IMG/VR virus record: IMGVR_UViG_3300022187_000257
Span: 1-22,880 of that record
Source of the DNA: a virus
Direction: 5' to 3' (one strand)
DNA: 22,880 nucleotides
Shown here: positions 1 through 7,006 of the stretch, in pieces
How the letters are laid out: each line of letters opens with the position of its first letter
Position numbering within the stretch: position 1 is the first letter of the stretch
Notes under the pieces: generated by a model
Databases searched by the model: none
What the model saw: the letters and a program-made list of their open reading frames with translations, nothing else
Told to the model about the DNA's origin: nothing
Position numbers and translations under genes: made by a program

Positions 1-171
1 GGAGACATAGCAGTATATGAGAATAAATTAAAGGCGTATTTATCTGATAATCAAGGTTCAATAACAGAGTTTGATAGTACAGTAGAATGGTATTACAAAA
101 AGAATTTAGAAAAGGTAGATACATCACAAGGTTTAACAAGTACTCCCAATAGGAGATATTCAGATTTTTAA
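1..171 (+). CDS. Tail protein, C-terminal fragment
   Basis: Frame 1 is open from the first base to a TAA at 169-171, giving the last 56 residues of a protein that begins outside the window. The piece is rich in charged and aromatic residues and shows no motif I recognise. It sits four bases before the tail-fibre gene, so a tail tip, baseplate or fibre-anchor protein is the natural inference. The large tail gene at the right edge of the window is also incomplete; if the genome is circular or the contig was cut in the late module, the two edges belong to neighbouring or even the same module. Assignment rests on position only. Confidence 0.6.
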   Translation, partial: GDIAVYENKLKAYLSDNQGSITEFDSTVEWYYKKNLEKVDTSQGLTSTPNRRYSDF

Positions 172-174
172 GAT

Positions 175-1194
175 ATGGCAGCAAGTACGATAACATATGC
201 AAATAAAGTTCAGGTAGTTGATCCAGATGTTGATGTAACAGAAAAGTATAGAGCCGTAGATGCTAATGAGGTTAAGACGGTTGTAAATGCAAACGCTACA
301 TTATTAGATACTAACACAACAGACATTGCTACTAATACTAGTAATATTGCTACCAACACATCTAGCATTTCTACTAATACATCTAACATTGCTACTAATA
401 CTAGTAACATTGCTACCAATACCTCTAACATTGCTACCAATACATCTAGCATTTCTACTAATACCTCTAATATTGCTACCAATACCTCTAATATTGCGAC
501 CAATACATCTAATATTGCGACTAACACATCTAATATTGCTACCAATACTTCTGATATAGCAAACAAAGTTGAGTTAGGTGGAGATATTGGTGGAACTATT
601 ACAACACCTACAATAAACGACGAGGCTATTACTAACGCTAAATTGGCTAATATACCAACCAACAGAATTAAAGGTAGAGCATCTGCTGGAAATGGTGTAG
701 TAGAGGATTTGACTGTTCCTCAAACTAAGGCTATGTTATCTTTAGACCAAGTAGATAACACAGCCGATTTAGAAAAGCCTATAAGTACGGATACTCAAAC
801 AGCCTTAAATACTAAGTTAAATTTATCAGGAGGCACAATGACAGGTGCTATTCTAGGAGATCAAAGTATAAGAGCTTATAGAGCTGTAGGAACTACTATA
901 ACAACATCTAATGCATTGGGTGATGCTTGTGCTACACCAAATACATTTTATCAAGTAGATAGCTCTGCTGCTGGTATTACGATAACAGTAGGCGATACAG
1001 ATGCTAGTGCAGCAACGATAGGATATGAATGGGAATTTTTCCAAACAAATGCTACTAATGGTGTTTCATTTGCCGTTTCAGGATCACAAATTATTAAAAG
1101 TGAAGATAGCTATTTAACTAGAGCGACTGTTGGGGGACTTCTTTTAAAGTACGTTGCTACAAATACTTGGATATTAATAGGAGCGACTTCATAA
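175..1194 (+). CDS. Tail fibre with 12 heptad repeats
   Basis: A 339-residue fibre protein. Residues 1-45 form the presumed attachment end. Residues 46-129 are twelve uninterrupted 7-residue units of the type TNTSNIA (variants TNTTDIA, TNTSSIS, TNTSDIA), a pattern with isoleucine at a fixed register as in trimeric coiled-coil fibre shafts. Residues 130-225 carry the segments typical of side-tail fibres (NRIKGRASAG, LTVPQTKAMLSL, LDQVDNTADLEKP). The C-terminal 110 residues are beta-rich and probably form the tip that contacts the host or the next adhesin. It is followed one base later by a second adhesin gene, so the two likely form one distal fibre. The antisense and out-of-frame reading frames over the repeat are artefacts of the 21-base periodicity. 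Confidence 0.85.
   Translation: MAASTITYANKVQVVDPDVDVTEKYRAVDANEVKTVVNANATLLDTNTTDIATNTSNIATNTSSISTNTSNIATNTSNIATNTSNIATNTSSISTNTSNIATNTSNIATNTSNIATNTSNIATNTSDIANKVELGGDIGGTITTPTINDEAITNAKLANIPTNRIKGRASAGNGVVEDLTVPQTKAMLSLDQVDNTADLEKPISTDTQTALNTKLNLSGGTMTGAILGDQSIRAYRAVGTTITTSNALGDACATPNTFYQVDSSAAGITITVGDTDASAATIGYEWEFFQTNATNGVSFAVSGSQIIKSEDSYLTRATVGGLLLKYVATNTWILIGATS
310..561 (+). repeat. 12 x 21-bp coding repeat in fibre gene
   Basis: Twelve tandem 21-base units encode the heptads of the fibre shaft. The units are similar but not identical at third positions (AATACATCT, AATACCTCT, AACACATCT), so the array is old enough to have drifted while the heptad stayed fixed. Such arrays can change length by slippage or recombination and so alter shaft length. 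Confidence 0.9.
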
Positions 1195-1195
1195 A

Positions 1196-2023
1196 ATGAT
1201 AGGAACTAAACTAGGCATATATTCTCAGCAGAATCAAGCTACGGTATCTTTATTGTTAGATACTTATCCCGCTACTGCTGCTTATTCGTTAAGAAAAATA
1301 AGAACAGCTTATTCAGGTTCAGCCATTAGAGTTAGACGAAGTTTAGATAATGCAGAGCAAGATATTGGGTTTGATGGTAGTAATAATTTAGATACATCCT
1401 CTTTGCTTTCTTTTGTAGGTGCTAATAATGGATTTGTAACCACTTGGTATGATCAACAAGGATCTGATAATGCTACAAATGTTACAGCAGCACAGCAGCC
1501 TCAGATTGTTTCTTCAGGCTCTGTAATATATGAAGGATCATTGCCTACATTAGATTTTGCAGGAGCGCAACAACTTATAAAATCATCTACCGCATTAAGC
1601 GATGTTAGTTTATTTACTGTAATGACATCTAATAATGCTAGTTCAGAGATGACGGCTATAAATTTACAAGACGGCACAAATACTTGCTTTTTACACCTTA
1701 ATAGGTCTACTAACAATTCATTGGTTTATGGATCATATAATGGAACGGCAGTTAGTCAAGAAGGCGGGAATATATCAGGACAATTATTAGCATCAGGGTT
1801 TTCAATATCTAATGCTTCAGCAAACTTGTTTATTGATGGCGTAGATGTTAATCAAGCTTATTTAGGTAGAAGTAATTTTGGTAACTCAACAATAGGCTCA
1901 AGAAGTGGATCTTTTTGGTTGACAGGTAATGTTAGCGAATTTATTTATTACAATTCAAGTCAATCAGCAAATAGAACTGCAATAGAGGCTAATATAAATT
2001 CTTATTATTCAATTTACCCATAA
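1196..2023 (+). CDS. Adhesin with arabinofuranosidase-like and LamG-like parts
   Basis: 275 residues. Residues about 28-105 (AYSLRKIRTAYSGSAIRVRR, then DIGFDG, then FVTTWYDQQGS) match the N-terminal region of the alpha-L-arabinofuranosidase B catalytic-type domain that recurs in phage fibre and tail-adhesin proteins. Residues about 115-270 look like a concanavalin/LamG-type beta-sandwich (LFIDGVDV, GNVSEFIYYNSS). The likely role is carbohydrate binding on the host surface, perhaps with hydrolysis; catalytic residues cannot be assigned by eye. It starts one base after the fibre gene and shares TAATG with the next small gene, indicating translation coupling. Enzyme versus pure binding module is unresolved. 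Confidence 0.7.
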   Translation: MIGTKLGIYSQQNQATVSLLLDTYPATAAYSLRKIRTAYSGSAIRVRRSLDNAEQDIGFDGSNNLDTSSLLSFVGANNGFVTTWYDQQGSDNATNVTAAQQPQIVSSGSVIYEGSLPTLDFAGAQQLIKSSTALSDVSLFTVMTSNNASSEMTAINLQDGTNTCFLHLNRSTNNSLVYGSYNGTAVSQEGGNISGQLLASGFSISNASANLFIDGVDVNQAYLGRSNFGNSTIGSRSGSFWLTGNVSEFIYYNSSQSANRTAIEANINSYYSIYP

Positions 2024-2220
2024 TGTATTATAAAGGAACAGAACAAGAATGCATTGGTTACAATACAACAGTAACAGCAGGAGAGAATTATAACGGAACA
2101 ACAACGCATTGGGCAAGCCCAATTCACTCCGAAGGTAATTGGTATATATCAAAGCATGAAAGTTATAGCTCATCTATGGAGTTGGTTTCTGAATTGCCAT
2201 TAACAAATGAAATTTCATGA
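2023..2220 (+). CDS. Small hypothetical tail-associated protein
   Basis: 65 residues, starting in a TAATG overlap with the adhesin gene and ending in an ATGA overlap with the next gene. The sequence is polar and aromatic (HWASPIHSEGNWYISKHE) with no signal peptide or membrane segment. I do not recognise the family. The tight coupling at both ends shows that it is a real gene; position suggests an accessory to the receptor-binding proteins. Confidence 0.6.
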   Translation: MYYKGTEQECIGYNTTVTAGENYNGTTTHWASPIHSEGNWYISKHESYSSSMELVSELPLTNEIS

Positions 2221-2492
2221 ATCACTTAGTTGACTTTTGGGAATTAATAACAGGGGTTGGAGTAGCCATCGGAACGGTTATTACTGCATGGATGAATATG
2301 CGAATAAATATATCTAGCTTAAAGCAAGATATGATGTATTTAGCAAAGGAATTAGAGGCAGAGAAAATAGGGAGTAAAGAATCTATAATGGCATTAACTG
2401 CTAAAATTGATACACTAATAGAAACGATAAACGAATTAAAAACAGATCTAGCAACTCAAAGAGCAAAGTATGAAAACAGTAGTAGTAATTAG
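2217..2492 (+). CDS. Holin-like membrane protein with coiled coil
   Basis: 91 residues. One hydrophobic segment at residues 9-26 (LITGVGVAIGTVITAWM) is followed by a long polar helix with heptad-like spacing (residues 30-85). This N-terminal anchor plus C-terminal coiled coil resembles small phage lysis-accessory proteins; XhlA-type proteins have the reverse order, so the match is architectural only. It lies directly before the DUF5675 gene and just ahead of another one-TM protein, which supports a lysis cassette. Overlaps both neighbours. Confidence 0.5.
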   Translation: MNHLVDFWELITGVGVAIGTVITAWMNMRINISSLKQDMMYLAKELEAEKIGSKESIMALTAKIDTLIETINELKTDLATQRAKYENSSSN

Positions 2493-2919
2493 GGACATAG
2501 GAGACGAGAAACAGCAGTTAGGAGTTTGTTATGTGATTGATGGAAAGAAAGTAATATTTAAATGCGAAAGCATTGAGAGGGGATGGATGGATAACAAGAG
2601 AAACGTATCTTGTGTGCCTGCTGAGATGTACCCATTAAAGAAAGAATACAGCCCTAGATTTAAGAAAGAACTATGGGAGCTAAAAGATGTAGAGGGTAGA
2701 AGTGAGTGTAAGTTTCATGCAGCTAACTACGCAAGACAGTTAAATGGGTGTATAGCTTTAGGAGAAACAAGAGCGGACATAGATAAAGACGGTTATTATG
2801 ATGTAACCAATTCAAGAGAGACAATGAGAAAGTTTCACAAAGCTATGGGAAATGACAAAGACGCTGTAATTATTATAGAAGATTTAATTAAATTTGATGA
2901 ATATGAAAAAGAAATTTGA
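2470..2919 (+). CDS. DUF5675 family protein, possible lysis enzyme
   Basis: 149 residues. The order of motifs fits the phage DUF5675 family: LGVCYVIDGK near residue 17, WMDNKRNVSCVPAEMYPLK at 39-57, SPRFKKELWEL at 61-71, then H83 and an NGCIALG segment with C94, and NSRETMRKFH at 114-123. The histidine followed ten residues later by GCI-A-L recalls the active-site layout of YkuD L,D-transpeptidases, but the spacing is shorter and this is only a resemblance. The family has no settled function that I know. Its place between two small membrane proteins at the end of the tail genes suggests a role in peptidoglycan or lysis. It overlaps the upstream gene by 23 bases. Confidence 0.75.
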   Translation: MKTVVVIRDIGDEKQQLGVCYVIDGKKVIFKCESIERGWMDNKRNVSCVPAEMYPLKKEYSPRFKKELWELKDVEGRSECKFHAANYARQLNGCIALGETRADIDKDGYYDVTNSRETMRKFHKAMGNDKDAVIIIEDLIKFDEYEKEI

Positions 2920-3214
2920 AGATACAAAGGTTGGCAAACTATTAAAGCCTGTTGCAAGGATAGCTAGAAGAGTTATGTTAGGTGCTTCAGGTGGAACATT
3001 GAAGCCGTTATTGGGTGCTGCTGTTGGATTGACAGAGGGCATAAAATCCGAGATCATAAACAACGTAAACTCAAAAGATGGTGGAGAAGGTCAAGTAGAT
3101 TGGGTAAGAATTATAGCGATGGTTGGAACTTTGGTTTTAATGGGCTTACTTGTATTTGGTAAGATAGATATTAGTACTTTTGAATCATTGGTAGAGCATT
3201 TGCAAGACTTTTAA
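2903..3214 (+). CDS. One-TM protein of the lysis-like group
   Basis: 103 residues from the ATG at 2903; an ATG at 2897 or a TTG at 2894 are alternatives in the same frame. The N-terminus is basic, the middle is glycine-rich, and residues 68-86 (VRIIAMVGTLVLMGLLVFG) form one clear membrane helix near the C-terminus. No family recognised; size and position fit a holin or antiholin partner of the protein at 2217. It overlaps the DUF5675 gene and is the last gene before a strong terminator. Confidence 0.6.
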   Translation: MKKKFEDTKVGKLLKPVARIARRVMLGASGGTLKPLLGAAVGLTEGIKSEIINNVNSKDGGEGQVDWVRIIAMVGTLVLMGLLVFGKIDISTFESLVEHLQDF

Positions 3215-3252
3215 GAATCTCTTTTCTTCATAGTTGCTTTGTTTGTTTGGGG

Positions 3253-3283
3253 AGGGGTTGCAATCGCAGCCCTTCTTTTTTTT
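3253..3283 (+). terminator. Rho-independent terminator after late genes
   Basis: A 9-bp stem (3253-3261 with 3266-3274, core GGGTTGC / GCAGCCC, with G-T wobbles) closes a 4-base loop AATC and is followed by C and eight T at 3276-3283. It separates the tail/lysis genes from the promoter that follows. Confidence 0.85.
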
Positions 3284-3290
3284 GCAAAAT

Positions 3291-3321
3291 TTTGGTAGTT
3301 TAAAATATAGTTCTATATTTG
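3291..3321 (+). promoter_or_regulatory. Bacteroidetes-type promoter
   Basis: TTTG at 3291-3294, 19 bases, then TATATTTG at 3314-3321, matching the Bacteroidetes sigma-factor consensus (TTG near -33, TAnnTTTG near -7). It lies between a terminator and the first gene of the replication region, so it likely drives that region with a leader of about 30 bases. Confidence 0.75.
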
Positions 3322-3358
3322 ATGAAACAAAACAAGTAATCACTTAAATTAAGTCACT

Positions 3359-3565
3359 ATGAAAACTTTAGAAAATATCGGAGACACATTTTTAAAACAA
3401 TCAATTATAACTACCATCATTAAGTTAGCTGAAAAAATAAGAGGGAGAGAATCTGTATCAAATCTAATCCAATACAGATACAAGGAGTTAATGAATCATA
3501 GCTATGAAGAATTAGAAGAAATTAGAGATAGTCATTTAAAAGTATATAACAATCAATCAATTTGA
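3359..3565 (+). CDS. Small hypothetical protein
   Basis: 68 residues, mostly predicted helix, with an acidic C-terminal part. First gene after the promoter at 3291-3321, the usual place for a small early host-takeover protein, but no motif supports a specific role. The start has an A-rich leader rather than a Shine-Dalgarno sequence. Confidence 0.55.
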   Translation: MKTLENIGDTFLKQSIITTIIKLAEKIRGRESVSNLIQYRYKELMNHSYEELEEIRDSHLKVYNNQSI

Positions 3566-3596
3566 TAATTAACCACAAACTAAAAACAATAAAGCT

Positions 3597-3962
3597 ATGA
3601 TAACAAGAATTGAAACTAGCAAACTGAAAAAGATTTTAGATCACGCTGAACAGAACGCTAATTTTGAAGTAGAAGTATCTGAAATGGATCGTGGACAGTA
3701 TTCAGGATCACTAGATGAGACATTAAACTTCAATGGTGAGAAGATTGTATTGTATTGCGACTACGATGTTGAAGGAACATGGACCCAAGCATATATTAGC
3801 ACTTTTGAGTATTCTCGCCCTTCTGAATGGGTATTTTCACGAGAGGGTATTTATTGCGCTGTACTTTTTATAGATGATGTTGAGATAGACTTATATCCAG
3901 ATCAGCAATTAATGCTAGATAATTTTCTTTCTAAGAAGTGTTATTCGGAGTATTCATATTAA
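3597..3962 (+). CDS. Hypothetical protein, acidic
   Basis: 121 residues, acidic, rich in aromatic residues, no membrane segment. The alternation of hydrophobic and polar residues around KIVLYCDYDVEG and AYISTFEYSRP suggests a small beta-rich fold. Not recognised. Reads in line with the early genes behind the 3291 promoter. Confidence 0.55.
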   Translation: MITRIETSKLKKILDHAEQNANFEVEVSEMDRGQYSGSLDETLNFNGEKIVLYCDYDVEGTWTQAYISTFEYSRPSEWVFSREGIYCAVLFIDDVEIDLYPDQQLMLDNFLSKKCYSEYSY

Positions 3963-3966
3963 ATGA

Positions 3967-4581
3967 ATGAACGCTAAAGCAAAACCATGCAAGGGTACTT
4001 CAACCGTTTCTGTAAAAGGATGCGGAAAGAGTACCCTTTTTCGTAAGTATGGTTTATGTCAGTCCTGTTTAAGAGATTGGTATCTAAACACAGAGGACGG
4101 TCAAGAAAAACTAAATAAAGCCACTTTAAAAGTCACACAAGAACGCAGAGAGCTTGAACAGGTAGAACGTAGGGAAAAAGAATATAGATCATTAGAGAGC
4201 CTTAAACGCAATGTTGCCAACGTAGTGCATAAGTACATAAGATTAAGAGATGAGGGTAAGCCATGTATTTCTTGCGGATCTGATTGGCGGTTTAATTTTC
4301 AAGCTGGGCATCTTTACAAAGCCGAGCTTTACTCTAGTTTAAAATACCATGAGGATAATATACATGGTCAATGTCAAGGATGTAACCTATATCGAGATGG
4401 CAACGAGAGTAAATACCATGAGAACCTACCTAACAGAATAGGCAAGATGAAATACTTACGTTTGACGGAACTAGCCGCAAAGGATAAGCATATGAATTTC
4501 AAATGGGATAGGAAAGAACTAAACAACATGCGAGAATATTACAAGGAGAAAATAAAAAATTTGCAAAATTCAAAAACTTGA
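3967..4581 (+). CDS. ninG: NinG/Rap-like Holliday junction nuclease
   Basis: 204 residues, the usual length of the lambda NinG (Rap) family, which cuts branched DNA during recombination. An N-terminal zinc-binding part has C8, C19, C31 and C34; a helical stretch at 55-90 leads to the nuclease part with C100-x2-C103, GH at 114-115, N131, H133, C136 and C139-N140, an HNH-like arrangement. It belongs with the annealing-like, exonuclease and SSB-like genes downstream as a recombination set that may resolve or debranch replication concatemers. Start taken at 3967; an ATG at 3963 leads to a stop after four codons. Confidence 0.85.
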   Translation: MNAKAKPCKGTSTVSVKGCGKSTLFRKYGLCQSCLRDWYLNTEDGQEKLNKATLKVTQERRELEQVERREKEYRSLESLKRNVANVVHKYIRLRDEGKPCISCGSDWRFNFQAGHLYKAELYSSLKYHEDNIHGQCQGCNLYRDGNESKYHENLPNRIGKMKYLRLTELAAKDKHMNFKWDRKELNNMREYYKEKIKNLQNSKT

Positions 4582-4591
4582 TATACCTTAG
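4561..4591 (+). promoter_or_regulatory. Promoter-like site, TAnCTTAG variant
   Basis: TTG at 4561-4563, 20 bases, then TACCTTAG at 4584-4591. It differs from the Bacteroidetes -7 box only by A for T (TTAG for TTTG). It overlaps the end of the ninG-like gene and precedes the next gene by 24 bases. Two further TAnCTTAG sites (12360, 15952) also precede genes, and the 30 bases from here to the ATG resemble those at 15952-15982. Confidence 0.45.
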
Positions 4592-4614
4592 TGGAAATTT
4601 AAAAACAAAGAACA

Positions 4615-4989
4615 ATGGAAAGAGAAAAGTTAGCAGAAATTTACAAGAAGTACGGACTAGAAAAAGAGGACGTATTTAAACACCAACACTACACTATCAT
4701 TACTCGATCAGGTATTGAGAAGATAGCAGCCATTGAGCAGATTACTATCGAATACGAAGTAATAAGATGCGAACCTAACTATGTTGTAATAAAGGCTAAG
4801 ACCAAACAGCTAGAAACTTTTGGGAGTGCTTTAAAAGGTGCTGATTATAAAAGCGGAAACACTACAACATGGTATGTTGCAGAGATGGCAGAGAAGCGTG
4901 CAATGAGTAGAGCTGTTTTAAAGACAGCAGGACTTTATGAGCATGGATTCTTTGGAGAAGATGAATCAGAATCTTTTAAGCGTGGATAA
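4615..4989 (+). CDS. Possible single-strand annealing (Sak/Rad52-like) protein
   Basis: 124 residues. The C-terminal region contains YVAEMAEKRAMSRAVLKTAG (residues 87-106) followed by an acidic GEDESE tail, a layout seen in short phage proteins related to recombination and to Rad52/Sak-like annealing proteins ('AEKRAxxRAxLK'). The N-terminal half has alternating strands. The gene sits between a NinG-like nuclease and other replication genes, where phages keep annealing proteins. It is short for a complete Rad52-like domain, so this is a lead and not a firm call. Confidence 0.4.
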   Translation: MEREKLAEIYKKYGLEKEDVFKHQHYTIITRSGIEKIAAIEQITIEYEVIRCEPNYVVIKAKTKQLETFGSALKGADYKSGNTTTWYVAEMAEKRAMSRAVLKTAGLYEHGFFGEDESESFKRG

Positions 4990-5263
4990 TCTAATTATCA
5001 ACTCTGATGACTTATTGAAGCTACCTGCGAATAGTGGGTATGCTTCATATCTCCTTAATCTTCTATCTACTTGCACTTTACCTTATTATGAAGTAAGGGA
5101 GATTGAAGGACAGGTATTAGATGGAGAAATTCGAATGGATGAATTAGATGGATTAATAATCTATTTAAAGGATGCGCAAGTTGATCCGATTGATGCTGGA
5201 CATCCGTATGGCATGAAACAAATTCATGACAAATTAAGAAGAATGAATGGAGAGTTATTATGA
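4961..5263 (+). CDS. Hypothetical protein
   Basis: 100 residues from the ATG at 4961 (ATG codons at 4937 and 4943 extend it by 8 or 6 residues and deepen the overlap with the previous gene). Helical, acidic, with a leucine-rich middle and a C-terminal KQIHDKLRRMNGELL helix. No family recognised. The end shares ATGA with the next gene, so the two are translationally coupled. Confidence 0.5.
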   Translation: MNQNLLSVDNLIINSDDLLKLPANSGYASYLLNLLSTCTLPYYEVREIEGQVLDGEIRMDELDGLIIYLKDAQVDPIDAGHPYGMKQIHDKLRRMNGELL

Positions 5264-5580
5264 CACTTGAAGAAGCAGTAAACAAAACATTTGAGATTAT
5301 AAGCCATTACGAAAGTGGTGCTTATATCGATTTAGAACACTTGCGTAGAATGATGAGAGGTTTAAGCGGATGCCATGCGATACTAACAAAGGAGAACATA
5401 GAGGCTTATAATAGACATAACGCAATTATGTATAACTTTGACGGATCAGCAGCAAGAGCCAAGATAGAAGCAGACAAAGAAGTACCTGAATTAAGAATGA
5501 CAAGAAAACTAATAGATACTATTGGAAAGGCTCACGATTCAATAAGATCTGAAATATCAATCATAAAACAAGAACAATGA
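5260..5580 (+). CDS. Hypothetical helical protein
   Basis: 106 residues, predicted largely alpha-helical (EEAVNKTFEII, LEHLRRMMRGL, RMTRKLIDTIGKAH). No catalytic motif seen. Coupled by ATGA to both the gene before and the 30-residue gene after it, so it belongs to one translated block in the replication region. Confidence 0.55.
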   Translation: MTLEEAVNKTFEIISHYESGAYIDLEHLRRMMRGLSGCHAILTKENIEAYNRHNAIMYNFDGSAARAKIEADKEVPELRMTRKLIDTIGKAHDSIRSEISIIKQEQ

Positions 5581-5669
5581 TACCCAATGAAATAGCAATA
5601 CTATGTGTATTAGCTTTATTAATACTATGGCTTTCAATAGATAGAATAAGAGAAATACTAAAAAAATGA
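5577..5669 (+). CDS. 30-residue membrane mini-protein
   Basis: An ATG at 5577 in an ATGA overlap with the previous stop opens 30 codons to the TGA at 5667-5669. Residues 5-20 (EIAILCVLALLILWLS) form one membrane helix, followed by a basic amphipathic tail (RIREILKK). The next mini-gene starts inside its stop. The overlap at both ends argues that it is translated. Function unknown; candidates are a membrane anchor, a superinfection-exclusion peptide or a lysis regulator. Confidence 0.55.
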   Translation: MIPNEIAILCVLALLILWLSIDRIREILKK

Positions 5670-5806
5670 AAATAAATCCTAAAGACTTACCAGATGGTTA
5701 TGATTTTGCAGCAGGATGTATTATCGGAATATCTATATTGATAGTATTCTGTTTGCTTTGCGCTATGTTAGTAATAGCGTTGTATAATTTGTATGCAATG
5801 ATTTAA
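5666..5806 (+). CDS. 46-residue membrane mini-protein
   Basis: Opens with ATG at 5666 (ATGA overlap with the 30-residue gene) and ends at TAA 5804-5806. A polar N-terminus with NPKDLPDGYD is followed by one long hydrophobic stretch at residues 17-42 with three cysteines. Too short for most gene callers. A pair of overlapping one-TM mini-proteins could act together in the host membrane; no family recognised. Confidence 0.55.
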   Translation: MKINPKDLPDGYDFAAGCIIGISILIVFCLLCAMLVIALYNLYAMI

Positions 5807-5819
5807 TTATCTTTGAGTT

Positions 5820-6755
5820 ATGGCAGGACAATACAAATACAGAAAAGAGGTTTATGAGTATATTAAAGTCCGTTGCGAAACTTGCAACAATAATACTCAG
5901 ATAGCAAAAGAAATAAGAGAGGTTTTTCGAAATGATGAAATAGTACAAAATGCTTCCGATCATGCGTTAAGACATCTAGTAAATAAAAAAAGATTAAAGG
6001 ATAGGCGTGAAATTAAACGCTTATTTTTTGATATAGAAACTAGTCCATTATTTGGATGGTTTTGGAGGACAGGAAAACAATGGGTTAATTATTCACAGAT
6101 AATTGAAGATAAGAAAATTATTTGCATATCTTATAAGTGGCAAGGATCAGACGAAGTGAAAACTTTGCAATGGTCTAATAAAACCCATTCAGATAAAAAA
6201 ATAATAAAGGACTTTATTAAGATACTTGGAGAGGCTGACGAAATAATAGCACATAACGGAGATAGATACGATATAAAAGAAATTCGCACCAGAGCGATTC
6301 AAGAAGGGTTATTGATGTTCCCTAAGTATCGTACCTTAGATACGCTTAAAAAGGCTCGTAAGTACTTTAATTTCCATTCTAATAAGCTAGACTATCTGGG
6401 AGAAGTTTTAAAGGTTGGACGTAAGATAGAACACGAAGGAATCGACTTATGGTTAAAAGTTTGTAAAAACGACTCCAAAGCCTTGTCGAATATGATTCAA
6501 TATTGCGAGCAAGATGTAATTTTATTAGAAGATGTATTCCATGTTTTATCACCGTACATAGACCATAATACAAATCATGCAGTACAGATGGGTGGTAAAA
6601 AGTATGATTGTCCTGAGTGCGGATCAAAGAAAGTAAGTCTATGCCATACGGATACAACACCGATGGGATATATTAAAAGGCATATGAAGTGTCACGATTG
6701 TAAGAAACAGTATCACATAAGCAATAAATCATACCTTTCATTTTTAAGTAAATAA
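5820..6755 (+). CDS. DEDD (DnaQ/RNase H-like) 3'-5' exonuclease with zinc ribbon
   Basis: 311 residues in three parts. Residues 1-65 look like a small helical DNA-binding region (TQIAKEIREVFRNDE). Residues 66-245 carry the RNase H-like exonuclease motifs: D71 and E73 in FFDIETSP (ExoI), AHNGDRYD with D148/D151 (ExoII), and YCEQDV with D232 (ExoIII). The C-terminal 50 residues form a probable zinc ribbon with C264-x2-C267 and C291-x2-C294. The likely reaction is two-metal-ion removal of nucleotides from DNA 3' ends, in proofreading, recombination or nucleotide recycling. No polymerase domain is attached or adjacent, so it acts as a stand-alone enzyme. Confidence 0.75.
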   Translation: MAGQYKYRKEVYEYIKVRCETCNNNTQIAKEIREVFRNDEIVQNASDHALRHLVNKKRLKDRREIKRLFFDIETSPLFGWFWRTGKQWVNYSQIIEDKKIICISYKWQGSDEVKTLQWSNKTHSDKKIIKDFIKILGEADEIIAHNGDRYDIKEIRTRAIQEGLLMFPKYRTLDTLKKARKYFNFHSNKLDYLGEVLKVGRKIEHEGIDLWLKVCKNDSKALSNMIQYCEQDVILLEDVFHVLSPYIDHNTNHAVQMGGKKYDCPECGSKKVSLCHTDTTPMGYIKRHMKCHDCKKQYHISNKSYLSFLSK

Positions 6756-6757
6756 CT

Positions 6758-6973
6758 ATGATACAAGACATAAAAGACGTAGAAATCAAAACGAAATTAA
6801 TTGGAAATCGATTACACATTACTGGGCTGTTTAGTGGCAATTTAGTAGTAGAGGATGTGGATAATAAAAGCTCACATGAATATTTAGTAAACTTAGCTTT
6901 TATGCTTAGACAAGCTAGTTCGCAAGTATTAAGAGAAGCCGACAAATATGAAGGGCAAGAATGGGAATTTTAA
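6758..6973 (+). CDS. Small hypothetical protein
   Basis: 71 residues starting two bases after the exonuclease stop. Strand-rich first half (KLIGNRLHITGLFSGNLVVEDV) and a helical second half. Not recognised; the spacing indicates cotranscription with the exonuclease and perhaps a functional link. Confidence 0.5.
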   Translation: MIQDIKDVEIKTKLIGNRLHITGLFSGNLVVEDVDNKSSHEYLVNLAFMLRQASSQVLREADKYEGQEWEF

Positions 6974-7006
6974 ATTTATAGCATACAAAACAATCAACTA
7001 TATTCG

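Noticed and set aside
326-559. 77-residue plus-strand ORF of repeated Leu/Ile/Pro
   Set aside because: Out-of-frame reading of the same 21-base repeat.
210-662. 150-residue minus-strand ORF opposite the fibre gene
   Set aside because: It is the reverse complement of the 21-base heptad array and gives a low-complexity LVAILEV repeat; the plus-strand fibre is clearly the real gene.
5808-5815. TATCTTTG as a promoter for the exonuclease gene
   Set aside because: The transcription start would fall at or after the ATG at 5820, and there is no TTG at a proper distance.
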